A stretch of 6,829 nt of DNA from an uncultured Limnohabitans sp. (GTDB lineage: Bacteria > Pseudomonadota > Gammaproteobacteria > Burkholderiales > Burkholderiaceae_C): assembly GCF_937889215.1 (NCBI RefSeq), contig NZ_CALBEX010000090.1:1-6829 (forward strand), read 5' to 3'. Below the pieces are notes generated by a model. It was not told the DNA's origin and did no database searches. It worked only from the letters and a program-made list of their open reading frames with translations. Position numbers and translations under genes: made by a program. Below are positions 1-6,193 of the stretch, piece after piece; position 1 is the first letter of the stretch; every line of letters begins with the position of its first letter.

Positions 1-204
1 GTCATGAAGGTGGTGGACTCGCAGCTGGGCGCGGTGGCCCGTCCATCGCGTGTGTTCTTTGTGTCGGCCTTGCCCAAGACGCGCAGCGGCAAATTGCTGC
101 GCCGCGCCATTCAGGCCGTGGCCGAAGGCCGCGACCCGGGCGATCTGACCACCATGGACGATCCGGCCGCTTTGCAGCAGATCGTGGACCAGATCAAGGG
201 CTGA
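1..204 (+). CDS. prpE: Propionate--CoA ligase, C-terminal fragment (5' end outside window)
   Basis: This is the last 67 codons of an acyl-CoA synthetase of the AMP-forming (ANL) family. The reading frame is open at base 1, so the true start lies upstream; the ATG at 4 is internal. The visible part is the small C-terminal domain. It carries the family's A10 motif, PKTRSGK (residues 25-31 of the fragment), whose lysine (codon 91-93) is the adenylation-step lysine and a common acetylation target. The tail LRRAIQ...EGRDPGDLTTMDDPAAL closely resembles the end of enterobacterial PrpE, which is why propionate is preferred over acetate as substrate. The enzyme would make propionyl-CoA from propionate, ATP and CoA in the cytoplasm, commonly feeding the 2-methylcitrate cycle. 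A close Acs-type acetyl-CoA synthetase is the main alternative. A terminator follows 20 bases after the stop, so it is not cotranscribed with sucA by default. Confidence 0.82.
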   Translation, partial: VMKVVDSQLGAVARPSRVFFVSALPKTRSGKLLRRAIQAVAEGRDPGDLTTMDDPAALQQIVDQIKG

Positions 205-223
205 CGCCCGATTCATAAGACTG

Positions 224-250
224 GACCTCGCCTTGGCGGGGTCTTTTTTT
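224..250 (+). terminator. Intrinsic terminator after prpE
   Basis: GACCTCGC (224-231) pairs with GCGGGGTC (236-243), an 8-bp stem with one T-G wobble and a CTTG loop. Seven T residues follow directly (244-250). This is a textbook Rho-independent terminator and separates prpE from the sucA operon. Confidence 0.9.
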
Positions 251-273
251 AACCCGACTTTCCCAACATGAGC

Positions 274-296
274 CTGATACGTCAGTTTGGTATCAG
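274..296. repeat. 7-bp inverted repeat, possible operator
   Basis: CTGATAC (274-280) and GTATCAG (290-296) are a perfect inverted repeat around a 9-base spacer. The dyad lies in the sucA upstream region after the prpE terminator, and its right arm overlaps the candidate -35 box at 287-292. The centre-to-centre distance is 16 bases, about one and a half helical turns. That is somewhat long for a simple helix-turn-helix dimer site but possible. No T run follows, so it does not look like a terminator. No regulator family can be named from the sequence; the operator role is inference. Confidence 0.4.
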
Positions 297-313
297 ACAA
301 GCCATGGCACAAT
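287..313 (+). promoter_or_regulatory. Weak candidate sigma-70-type promoter for the sucA operon
   Basis: TTGGTA (287-292) could be a -35 box and CACAAT (308-313) a -10 box, with a 15-base spacer that is shorter than the optimal 17. The -10 box matches TATAAT at four of six positions. It is the best pair I can find between the prpE terminator and the sucA leader. It would start transcription near 320, just before the structured leader. The call is tentative because of the short spacer and weak boxes. Confidence 0.28.
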
Positions 314-319
314 GCGCGC

Positions 320-434
320 TGTACTCAGGCCCTTCCTATGCCACAGTCGCATCCGCCAACCGGTTCAGCCGTGTCGCGGAAGGTAAAAATCACCCAACTT
401 ATGTTTCCCAGAGGGAAACGGAGGTCAGCGAAAT
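320..434 (+). promoter_or_regulatory. Structured 5' leader of sucA, candidate sucA RNA motif (cis-regulatory RNA)
   Basis: A conserved RNA structure called the sucA motif is known only from Burkholderiales, in leaders of sucA-sucB-lpd operons, where part of it overlaps the Shine-Dalgarno sequence. This leader sits in exactly that context. Pairings visible here are CCTTCC (331-336) with GGAAGG (378-383), enclosing a small ATGC/GCAT hairpin (338-341 with 349-352) and a CGG/CCG hairpin (361-363 with 369-371). A perfect GTTTCCC/GGGAAAC hairpin (403-419) follows. CCTTC (331-335) can also pair with the ribosome binding site GGAGG (420-424) with one wobble, which would exclude the first pairing. This gives a plausible on/off switch of translation. 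Assignment to the published motif is from context and not from a covariance search; no ligand is known to me. Confidence 0.6.
403..424 (+). promoter_or_regulatory. Hairpin abutting the sucA ribosome binding site
   Basis: GTTTCCC (403-409) and GGGAAAC (413-419) form a perfect 7-bp stem with an AGA triloop. The next base begins the Shine-Dalgarno sequence GGAGG (420-424), ten bases before the sucA ATG at 435. The stem ends flush with the ribosome binding site, so it may stack on or compete with structures that hide it. The GAGGG in the 3' side of the hairpin (411-415) is too far from the ATG to serve as the ribosome binding site. Probably part of the leader RNA described above. Confidence 0.65.
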
Positions 435-3302
435 ATGAGCGAGACTAATTCCGTCTACGCTGCCTATCAAGGCAACACCTACTTGTTCGGCGGCAACGCC
501 CCGTACGTCGAAGAGATGTACGAAAACTACCTGGCCAACCCCGGCAGCGTCCCCGATTCTTGGCGTGAATATTTCGACGCCCTCCAGCACGTTCCCGCAA
601 CCGATGGCACCAACGCCAAAGACGTGCCCCATTTGCCCGTCATCAACGCTTTTGCCGACCGCGCCAAGTCCGGCGGCACCAAAGTGGTCATGGCCAGCGT
701 CGACGCAGAGATGGGCCGCAAACGCACCGCCGTTCAGCAGCTGATTGCCGCCTACCGCAACGTGGGCCAACGCTGGGCCGACTTAGACCCGCTCAAGCGC
801 ACCGAGCGCCCAGACATTCCTGAGCTGGATCCGGTTTTTTATGGCTTCACCGATGCCGACCATGAAACCGTGTTCGACACCAGCAACACCTTTTTCGGCA
901 AAAACCGCATGTCGCTGCGAGAGTTGCTCAATGCGCTACGCGAAACCTACTGCGGCACCCTGGGTGTTGAGTACATGTACACCACCGAGCAGGGCGAAAA
1001 GCGCTGGTGGCAAGACAAGCTTGAAAGCATCCGCAGCAAGCCCAATTTCACGGCCGAAAAGAAAGTACAGATCCTTGACCGCCTGACGGCCGCCGAAGGT
1101 CTGGAGCGCTACCTGCACACCAAATACGTGGGCCAAAAGCGCTTTTCGCTGGAAGGTGGCGAAAGCTTCATCGCCGCCATGGACGAGTTGATCCAGTCCG
1201 CCGGCACGCAGGGTGTGCAAGAAGTGGTGATCGGCATGGCCCACCGCGGACGCCTGAACGTGTTGGTCAACACCATGGGCAAGTTGCCCGCCAACTTGTT
1301 TGCCGAGTTTGACCATACGGCCCCCGAAGACCTGCCTGCCGGCGACGTGAAGTACCACCAGGGTTTCAGCTCCGATGTGAGCACGGCCGGTGGCCCGGTC
1401 CATCTGACTCTGGCCTTCAACCCCTCTCACTTGGAAATCGTGAACCCCGTGGTCGAAGGCTCGGTGCGCGCCCGCATGGACCGTCGGGGTGACCCGCAAG
1501 GCAAGCAGGTGCTGCCTGTGCTGGTGCATGGCGACGCCGCTTTTGGTGGCCAGGGTGTGAACCAGGAAACCTTCGCGCTGGCGCAAACCCGTGGTTACTC
1601 CACAGGCGGCACGGTGCACATCATCATCAACAACCAGATTGGCTTTACGACGTCCGACCCGCGCGACATGCGCTCGAGCGTGTTTTGTACCGACATTGTC
1701 AAGATGGTGGAGGCTCCGGTGCTGCACGTCAACGGCGACGATCCCGAAGCCGTGGTCATGGCTGCGCAGCTCGCCCTTGAATACCGCATGACCTTCCGCA
1801 AGGACATAGTGCTGGACGTGGTGTGCTTCAGAAAGCTTGGCCACAACGAGCAAGACACTCCGGCGCTGACCCAGCCGCTGATGTACAAAAAAATCGCCGC
1901 CCACCCAGGCACCCGCAAGTTATTTGCGGACAAACTCACGGCCCAAGGCCTGGGCGATACCCTGGGCGAGGACATGGCCAAGGAATACCGCGCCGCTTTG
2001 GATGCGGGCAAAAACACCACCGAGCCCGTGCTCACCAACTTCAAGACCAAATTCACCGTGGACTGGTCGCCCTTTTTGGGCAAGAAGTGGACCGATGCCG
2101 GTGACACCGCCATTCCCCTTGCCGAGTGGAAGCGTCTGGCCGAAAAAATCACCACCATCCCCGAGTCGGTGACCCCGCACCAGTTGGTCAAGAAAGTCTA
2201 TGACGACCGCGCCGCCATGGGCCGTGGCGACACGCCCGTGGACTGGGGCATGGGTGAGCACATGGCGTTTGCCTCCTTGGTGGCCAGCGGCTTTCCGGTG
2301 CGCCTGTCGGGTGAGGACTCTGGCCGTGGCACCTTTACGCACCGCCATGCTGTGATCCACGACCAAAAGCGTGAGAAATGGGACATTGGCACCTACGTGG
2401 CTTTGCAAAACGTCGCTGACAACCAAGCGCCCTTCACGGTGATCGACTCGATCTTGTCCGAAGAAGCGGTGCTGGCGTTTGAATACGGCTACGCCTCCAA
2501 CGACCCCAACACCTTGGTGGTTTGGGAAGCCCAATTCGGCGACTTCGCCAATGGCGCGCAGGTGGTGATTGACCAGTTCATCGCCTCGGGTGAAGTCAAG
2601 TGGGGTCGAGTCAACGGCATCACCTTGATGTTGCCTCACGGCTATGAAGGCCAGGGCCCTGAGCACAGCTCAGCACGGGTTGAGCGTTTCATGCAGCTGG
2701 CCGCCGACACCAACATGCAACTGGTGCAGCCCACCACGGCCAGCCAGATCTTCCATGTGCTGCGTCGCCAGATGGTGCGCAATTTGCGCAAGCCGCTGAT
2801 CATCTTCACGCCCAAGTCGCTGCTGCGCAACAAGGATGCGACATCGCCCATCTCCGAATTCACCGATGGTATTTTCCAGACCGTGATCCCGGAGAACAAG
2901 CCGCTCAAGGCAGACAAGGTCAAGCGCGTGATCGCTTGCTCGGGCAAGGTCTATTACGACTTGGTCAAGCACCGTGAAGCCAAGGGCAGCGAGGATGTGG
3001 CGATCATCCGTGTCGAGCAGCTCTACCCGTTCCCACACAAGGCTTTTGCGGCAGAGCTTAAGAAGTACCCCAACGCCGCTGACGTGGTGTGGTGCCAGGA
3101 CGAGCCGCAAAACCAAGGCGCTTGGTTCTTCATTCAGCACAACATCCACGAGAACATGAAGGATGGCCAAAAGCTCGGTTATGCCGGTCGCGCAGCATCG
3201 GCTTCGCCTGCTGTGGGTTACTCGCACCTGCACCAAGACCAGCAAAAAGCACTGATCGAAGCCGCCTTTGCCAAGCTCAAAGGCTACGTGCTGACCAAGT
3301 GA
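435..3302 (+). CDS. sucA: 2-oxoglutarate dehydrogenase E1 component (thiamine diphosphate-dependent)
   Basis: This 955-residue protein is the decarboxylating E1 subunit of the 2-oxoglutarate dehydrogenase complex in the cytoplasm. It decarboxylates 2-oxoglutarate on thiamine diphosphate and passes the succinyl group to the lipoyl arm of SucB. The N-terminus (about residues 10-50, YLFGGNAPYVEEMYENYLANP) is the typical E1o N-terminal segment that docks on E2. GMAHRGRLN lies at 267-275. The thiamine-diphosphate/Mg motif runs from HGDAAF (365-370) to INNQIGFTT (398-406). The transketolase-like second half starts near SGEDSGRGTFTHRHA (625-639) and includes LSEEAVLAFEYG (from 674), WEAQFGDF (697-704) and LPHGYEGQGPEHSSAR (733-748). 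Length fits the family (E. coli about 933), with no frameshift or missing motif. ATG 435 is chosen because GGAGG at 420-424 precedes it and the MSETNS...YQGNTYLFGG start is typical. First gene of the operon; sucB follows after 44 bases. Confidence 0.98.
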   Translation: MSETNSVYAAYQGNTYLFGGNAPYVEEMYENYLANPGSVPDSWREYFDALQHVPATDGTNAKDVPHLPVINAFADRAKSGGTKVVMASVDAEMGRKRTAVQQLIAAYRNVGQRWADLDPLKRTERPDIPELDPVFYGFTDADHETVFDTSNTFFGKNRMSLRELLNALRETYCGTLGVEYMYTTEQGEKRWWQDKLESIRSKPNFTAEKKVQILDRLTAAEGLERYLHTKYVGQKRFSLEGGESFIAAMDELIQSAGTQGVQEVVIGMAHRGRLNVLVNTMGKLPANLFAEFDHTAPEDLPAGDVKYHQGFSSDVSTAGGPVHLTLAFNPSHLEIVNPVVEGSVRARMDRRGDPQGKQVLPVLVHGDAAFGGQGVNQETFALAQTRGYSTGGTVHIIINNQIGFTTSDPRDMRSSVFCTDIVKMVEAPVLHVNGDDPEAVVMAAQLALEYRMTFRKDIVLDVVCFRKLGHNEQDTPALTQPLMYKKIAAHPGTRKLFADKLTAQGLGDTLGEDMAKEYRAALDAGKNTTEPVLTNFKTKFTVDWSPFLGKKWTDAGDTAIPLAEWKRLAEKITTIPESVTPHQLVKKVYDDRAAMGRGDTPVDWGMGEHMAFASLVASGFPVRLSGEDSGRGTFTHRHAVIHDQKREKWDIGTYVALQNVADNQAPFTVIDSILSEEAVLAFEYGYASNDPNTLVVWEAQFGDFANGAQVVIDQFIASGEVKWGRVNGITLMLPHGYEGQGPEHSSARVERFMQLAADTNMQLVQPTTASQIFHVLRRQMVRNLRKPLIIFTPKSLLRNKDATSPISEFTDGIFQTVIPENKPLKADKVKRVIACSGKVYYDLVKHREAKGSEDVAIIRVEQLYPFPHKAFAAELKKYPNAADVVWCQDEPQNQGAWFFIQHNIHENMKDGQKLGYAGRAASASPAVGYSHLHQDQQKALIEAAFAKLKGYVLTK

Positions 3303-3346
3303 TCCAACAGAACAACCTTGCGTTTAACCTTTAAAGAGAATTCAAA

Positions 3347-4594
3347 ATGGCTATCGTAGAAGTCAAAGTCCCCCAACTGTCCGAGTCCGTGGCTGAAGCC
3401 ACCATGCTGCAGTGGAAGAAAAAAGTCGGTGACACCGTCGCCGCCGATGAGATCTTGATCGAGATCGAAACCGACAAAGTGGTGCTCGAAGTGCCTGCCC
3501 CCGCTGCTGGCGTGCTGTCTGAGATCTTGCAGGCCGACGGTGCCACCGTGGCTGCGGAGCAGCTGATTGCCCGCATCGACACCGATGGCAAAGTGGCTGC
3601 AGCTCCCGCTGCTGCAGCGGCTGCCCCAGCTCCAGCATCGGCTCCGGCCGCAGCGTCTGTTGCTGCCAGCACCAGCATGGCCGGAGTGGCCATGCCCGCT
3701 GCAGCCAAGCTGATGGCCGACAACAGCCTGGCTGCAGGCTCGGTGCCCGGTTCTGGCAAAGACGGCCGCGTGACCAAGGGTGACGTGCTGGCCGCTGTTG
3801 CCGGTGGCGTCAAGTCCACTGCCGCCGTGATCCCGACCGGCGTGCCGACCAAGGCCTTGCCTCAGGTGTCCGGTCCGGCTGTCGATTTGGGCGAGCGCCC
3901 AGAGCAGCGCGTGCCCATGACGCGTCTGCGCGCCCGCGTGGCCGAGCGTTTGCTGCAATCGCAGTCGACCAACGCCATCTTGACCACCTTCAACGAAATC
4001 AACATGGCTCCGGTCATGGAGATGCGCAAGCGCATGCAAGAGCGTTTCGAGAAGGAACACGGCTGCAAACTGGGCTTCATGAGCTTCTTCGTCAAGGCTG
4101 CTGTGCACGCCTTGAAGAAATTCCCGGTCTTGAACGCCTCGGTCGACGGCAACGACATCGTCTACCACGGCTACTTCGACATCGGCATTGCCGTGGGTTC
4201 GCCCCGTGGTTTGGTGGTGCCGATCCTGCGCAACGCCGACCAGATGAGCTTTGCCGACATCGAAAAGAAGATCGCCGAATTTGGCCAAAAAGCCAAAGAC
4301 GGCAAGCTGGGCATGGAAGAGATGACCGGCGGCACCTTCTCTATCTCCAACGGCGGCACCTTCGGCTCGATGATGTCCACCCCCATCATCAACCCACCCC
4401 AGTCGGCGATTTTGGGCGTGCACGCGACCAAAGACCGCGCCATGGTGGAAAACGGCCAAGTCGTGGTTCGCCCCATGAACTACTTCGCCATGTCATATGA
4501 CCACCGGATCATCGACGGCCGCGAAGCCGTGTTGGGCTTGGTGGCCATGAAGGAAGCGCTGGAAGACCCAGCCCGCTTGCTTTTCGACATCTGA
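3347..4594 (+). CDS. sucB: 2-oxoglutarate dehydrogenase E2, dihydrolipoyl succinyltransferase
   Basis: The 415-residue core subunit of the complex transfers the succinyl group from lipoate to CoA, giving succinyl-CoA. Domain order is standard. A single lipoyl domain (about 1-80) carries the lipoylation site in IETDKVV, with Lys44 as the modified residue. An Ala/Pro-rich flexible linker follows (about 83-112). A peripheral subunit-binding domain (about 116-152, [13 protein letters not shown]...[16 protein letters not shown]) binds E1/E3. A second linker (153-183) leads to the acyltransferase domain (about 187-415), which has the catalytic signature DHRIIDG with His386 and Asp390. One lipoyl domain is typical of SucB, whereas PDH E2 often has two or three. 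The start is supported by an AGAG ribosome binding site at 3335-3338, eight bases upstream, and by the conserved [15 protein letters not shown] start. It lies 44 bases after sucA, without an intervening terminator, so the two are cotranscribed. Confidence 0.97.
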   Translation: MAIVEVKVPQLSESVAEATMLQWKKKVGDTVAADEILIEIETDKVVLEVPAPAAGVLSEILQADGATVAAEQLIARIDTDGKVAAAPAAAAAAPAPASAPAAASVAASTSMAGVAMPAAAKLMADNSLAAGSVPGSGKDGRVTKGDVLAAVAGGVKSTAAVIPTGVPTKALPQVSGPAVDLGERPEQRVPMTRLRARVAERLLQSQSTNAILTTFNEINMAPVMEMRKRMQERFEKEHGCKLGFMSFFVKAAVHALKKFPVLNASVDGNDIVYHGYFDIGIAVGSPRGLVVPILRNADQMSFADIEKKIAEFGQKAKDGKLGMEEMTGGTFSISNGGTFGSMMSTPIINPPQSAILGVHATKDRAMVENGQVVVRPMNYFAMSYDHRIIDGREAVLGLVAMKEALEDPARLLFDI

Positions 4595-4609
4595 TTCCCT
4601 TGTTTCAAT

Positions 4610-4633
4610 GCCCCCTGCCCAGGGGGCGTTTTT
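4610..4633 (+). terminator. Terminator-like hairpin inside the operon, between sucB and lpd
   Basis: GCCCCCT (4610-4616) and AGGGGGC (4621-4627) form a perfect 7-bp stem with a GCCC loop. G and five T residues (4628-4633) follow. The stem can be lengthened by T-G and two A-T pairs using 4607-4609. It begins 15 bases after the sucB stop and ends about 20 bases before the lpd ATG. It has the form of an intrinsic terminator but sits between cotranscribed-looking genes, so it may be a partial terminator lowering lpd relative to sucAB, or a 3' stabiliser of the sucAB mRNA. Confidence 0.7.
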
Positions 4634-4652
4634 CATCCAGAAGACATTCACC

Positions 4653-6080
4653 ATGAGCAAACAATTCGACGTCGTTGTCATCGGCGGTGGCCCCGGTGGC
4701 TATATCGCGGCCATTCGCGCGGCCCAACTCGGTTTCCAAGTCGCTTGTATCGACGAATGGAAAAACGCAGCCGGTGGCCCAGCCCCTGGCGGCACCTGCA
4801 CCAACGTGGGTTGCATCCCCTCCAAGGCTTTGCTGCAGTCCAGCGAGCACTTTGACCACGCCAACCACCACTTTGCCGAGCACGGCATCAGCGCCACGGG
4901 CGTGAAGATGGACGTGGCCAAAATGCTGGCGCGCAAAGACACCGTGGTGAAGCAAAACAACGATGGCATCTTGTATTTGCTGAAAAAGAACAAGGTCACC
5001 TTCTTCCACGGTCGCGGCAGCTTTGCGAGCAAGGCCGAAGGCGGCTACGAGATCAAGGTGGCTGGCAAGACCGAAGAGTCGATCACCGGCAAAAACATCA
5101 TCATCGCCACCGGCTCCAACGCCCGCGCGTTGCCCGGCACCCCGTTTGACGAAGTCAATGTCTTGTCGAACGACGGCGCTTTGCGCTTGGGTGCTGCGCC
5201 CAAGAAGCTGGCCCTGATCGGCTCTGGTGTCATTGGCCTGGAGATGGGTTCGGTCTGGCGTCGCCTGGGCGCAGAAGTCACCATCCTCGAAGGCCTGCCC
5301 ACATTCTTGGGCGCTGTGGACGAGCAAATCGCCAAAGAAGCCAAGAAGGCCTTTGACAAACAAGGCCTGAAGATCGAACTCGGCGTGAAAGTCGGCGAGA
5401 TCGTCAATGGCAAAAAAGGCGTCACGGTCAATTACACCAACGCCAAAGGCGAAGCTGTGGTGCTGGACGCCGACAAGCTGATCATCTCGATCGGCCGCGT
5501 GCCCAACACCATCGGCCTGAACACCGAAGCTGTAGGCCTTCAGCTCGACGAGCGCGGCGCTGTTGTGGTGGACGCCGACTGCAAAACCAACTTGCCCGGC
5601 GTGTGGGCCGTGGGTGATGTGGTGCGTGGCCCCATGTTGGCGCACAAAGCCGAAGAAGAGGGCGTGGCCGTGGCCGAGCGCATCGCTGGCCAACACGGTC
5701 ACGTCAACTTCAACACCATCCCTTGGGTCATTTACACCAGCCCCGAGATCGCTTGGGTCGGCCGCACCGAGCAGCAGCTCAAGGCCGATGGCGTGGCCTA
5801 CAAAGCCGGTTCGTTCCCGTTCCTGGCCAACGGCCGTGCTCGCGCCTTGGGCGACACGACGGGCATGGTGAAAATGCTGGCCGATGCCACCACCGACGAA
5901 ATTTTGGGCGTGCACATCGTGGGCCCACAAGCCTCCGAGCTGATCGCCGAGGCCGTGGTGGCCATGGAATTCCGTGCCAGCGCCGAAGACATTGCCCGCA
6001 TCTGCCACGCGCACCCGTCCTTGAGCGAGTCCACCAAAGAGGCTGCTTTGGCGGTGGACAAGCGCACGCTGAACTTCTGA
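4653..6080 (+). CDS. lpd: Dihydrolipoyl dehydrogenase (E3)
   Basis: This 475-residue FAD flavoenzyme reoxidises the dihydrolipoyl group of SucB with NAD+, making NADH; E3 may also be shared with other lipoate-dependent complexes. The FAD-binding Rossmann motif GGGPGG is at residues 11-16. The redox-active disulfide is in [13 protein letters not shown], Cys49 and Cys54. The NAD-binding motif [14 protein letters not shown] begins at 189. The C-terminal dimer-interface HAHPSLSE carries the catalytic His454-Glu459 pair. The [14 protein letters not shown] stretch before the disulfide is the long form common in beta-proteobacteria. An in-frame ATG at 4608 would add 15 residues, but these are encoded by the terminator hairpin. 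The family normally begins [16 protein letters not shown], so ATG 4653 is preferred, with a modest AGAAGA ribosome binding site at 4639-4644. The gap to sucB is 58 bases. Also named lpdA or odhL in some genomes. Confidence 0.96.
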   Translation: MSKQFDVVVIGGGPGGYIAAIRAAQLGFQVACIDEWKNAAGGPAPGGTCTNVGCIPSKALLQSSEHFDHANHHFAEHGISATGVKMDVAKMLARKDTVVKQNNDGILYLLKKNKVTFFHGRGSFASKAEGGYEIKVAGKTEESITGKNIIIATGSNARALPGTPFDEVNVLSNDGALRLGAAPKKLALIGSGVIGLEMGSVWRRLGAEVTILEGLPTFLGAVDEQIAKEAKKAFDKQGLKIELGVKVGEIVNGKKGVTVNYTNAKGEAVVLDADKLIISIGRVPNTIGLNTEAVGLQLDERGAVVVDADCKTNLPGVWAVGDVVRGPMLAHKAEEEGVAVAERIAGQHGHVNFNTIPWVIYTSPEIAWVGRTEQQLKADGVAYKAGSFPFLANGRARALGDTTGMVKMLADATTDEILGVHIVGPQASELIAEAVVAMEFRASAEDIARICHAHPSLSESTKEAALAVDKRTLNF

Positions 6081-6094
6081 GCCCTTGACGCCCC

Positions 6095-6132
6095 CGGAAC
6101 TGCGGTTTTGGGTGAGTTGGGTTAAAGTTCCG
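6095..6132. repeat. 7-bp inverted repeat downstream of lpd
   Basis: CGGAACT (6095-6101) and AGTTCCG (6126-6132) are perfect inverted copies separated by 24 bases. The element lies between the lpd stop and the terminator at 6141. The long loop makes it a weak RNA hairpin; it could fold as a 3'-UTR stem or be chance. No function is assigned. Confidence 0.3.
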
Positions 6133-6140
6133 CATCCCTG

Positions 6141-6172
6141 AAAACCCGGGCCTGGTCCCGGGTTTTGTTATT
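6141..6172 (+). terminator. Intrinsic terminator of the sucAB-lpd operon
   Basis: AAAACCCGGG (6141-6150) and CCCGGGTTTT (6157-6166) form a perfect 10-bp stem with a CCTGGT loop. The T run is TTTTGTTATT. The A run on the 5' side means the element could also end transcription from the minus strand. It lies 60 bases after the lpd stop and 22 bases before the zapE start, so it marks the 3' end of the operon. Confidence 0.88.
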
Positions 6173-6193
6173 GAATTGAAGAGCAAGCCACCC

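Noticed and set aside
305..320. Sigma-54-like promoter TGGCAC-N5-GCGCT
   Set aside because: The -24 element TGGCAC matches well and GC is present at -12, but the TT of TTGC is missing and nothing else suggests sigma-54 control of a housekeeping TCA operon. It also overlaps the candidate -10 box. Treated as chance unless a start site maps near 330.
358..365. Perfect 8-base palindrome AACCGGTT in the sucA leader
   Set aside because: It has no loop and cannot form a hairpin itself; 8-base palindromes occur by chance, and there is no second copy nearby to suggest a binding site.
936..1904. A 322-codon minus-strand frame opposite sucA
   Set aside because: Composition mirrors the sucA codons in antisense and resembles no protein family; no ribosome binding site or promoter evidence.
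3303..3346. Possible regulatory element in the sucA-sucB gap
   Set aside because: Only a short AT-rich spacer with an AGAG ribosome binding site and a trivial CTTTAAAG palindrome; no stable hairpin or T run.
3592..3682. GCTGC/GCAGC-rich stretch in sucB that looks like a repeat
   Set aside because: It encodes the Ala/Pro flexible linker between the lipoyl and subunit-binding domains; the repetition is explained by protein composition.
3284..4459. A 391-codon open frame on the minus strand opposite sucB
   Set aside because: Same antisense effect. The product is low-complexity (His, Gly, Ser) with no domain, and sucB is intact on the other strand.
4605..6014. A 469-codon open frame on the minus strand opposite lpd
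   Set aside because: It is the antisense shadow of a GC-rich, codon-biased gene. The predicted protein is a His/Gly/Val-rich string with no recognisable family motif, and lpd on the + strand is certain.
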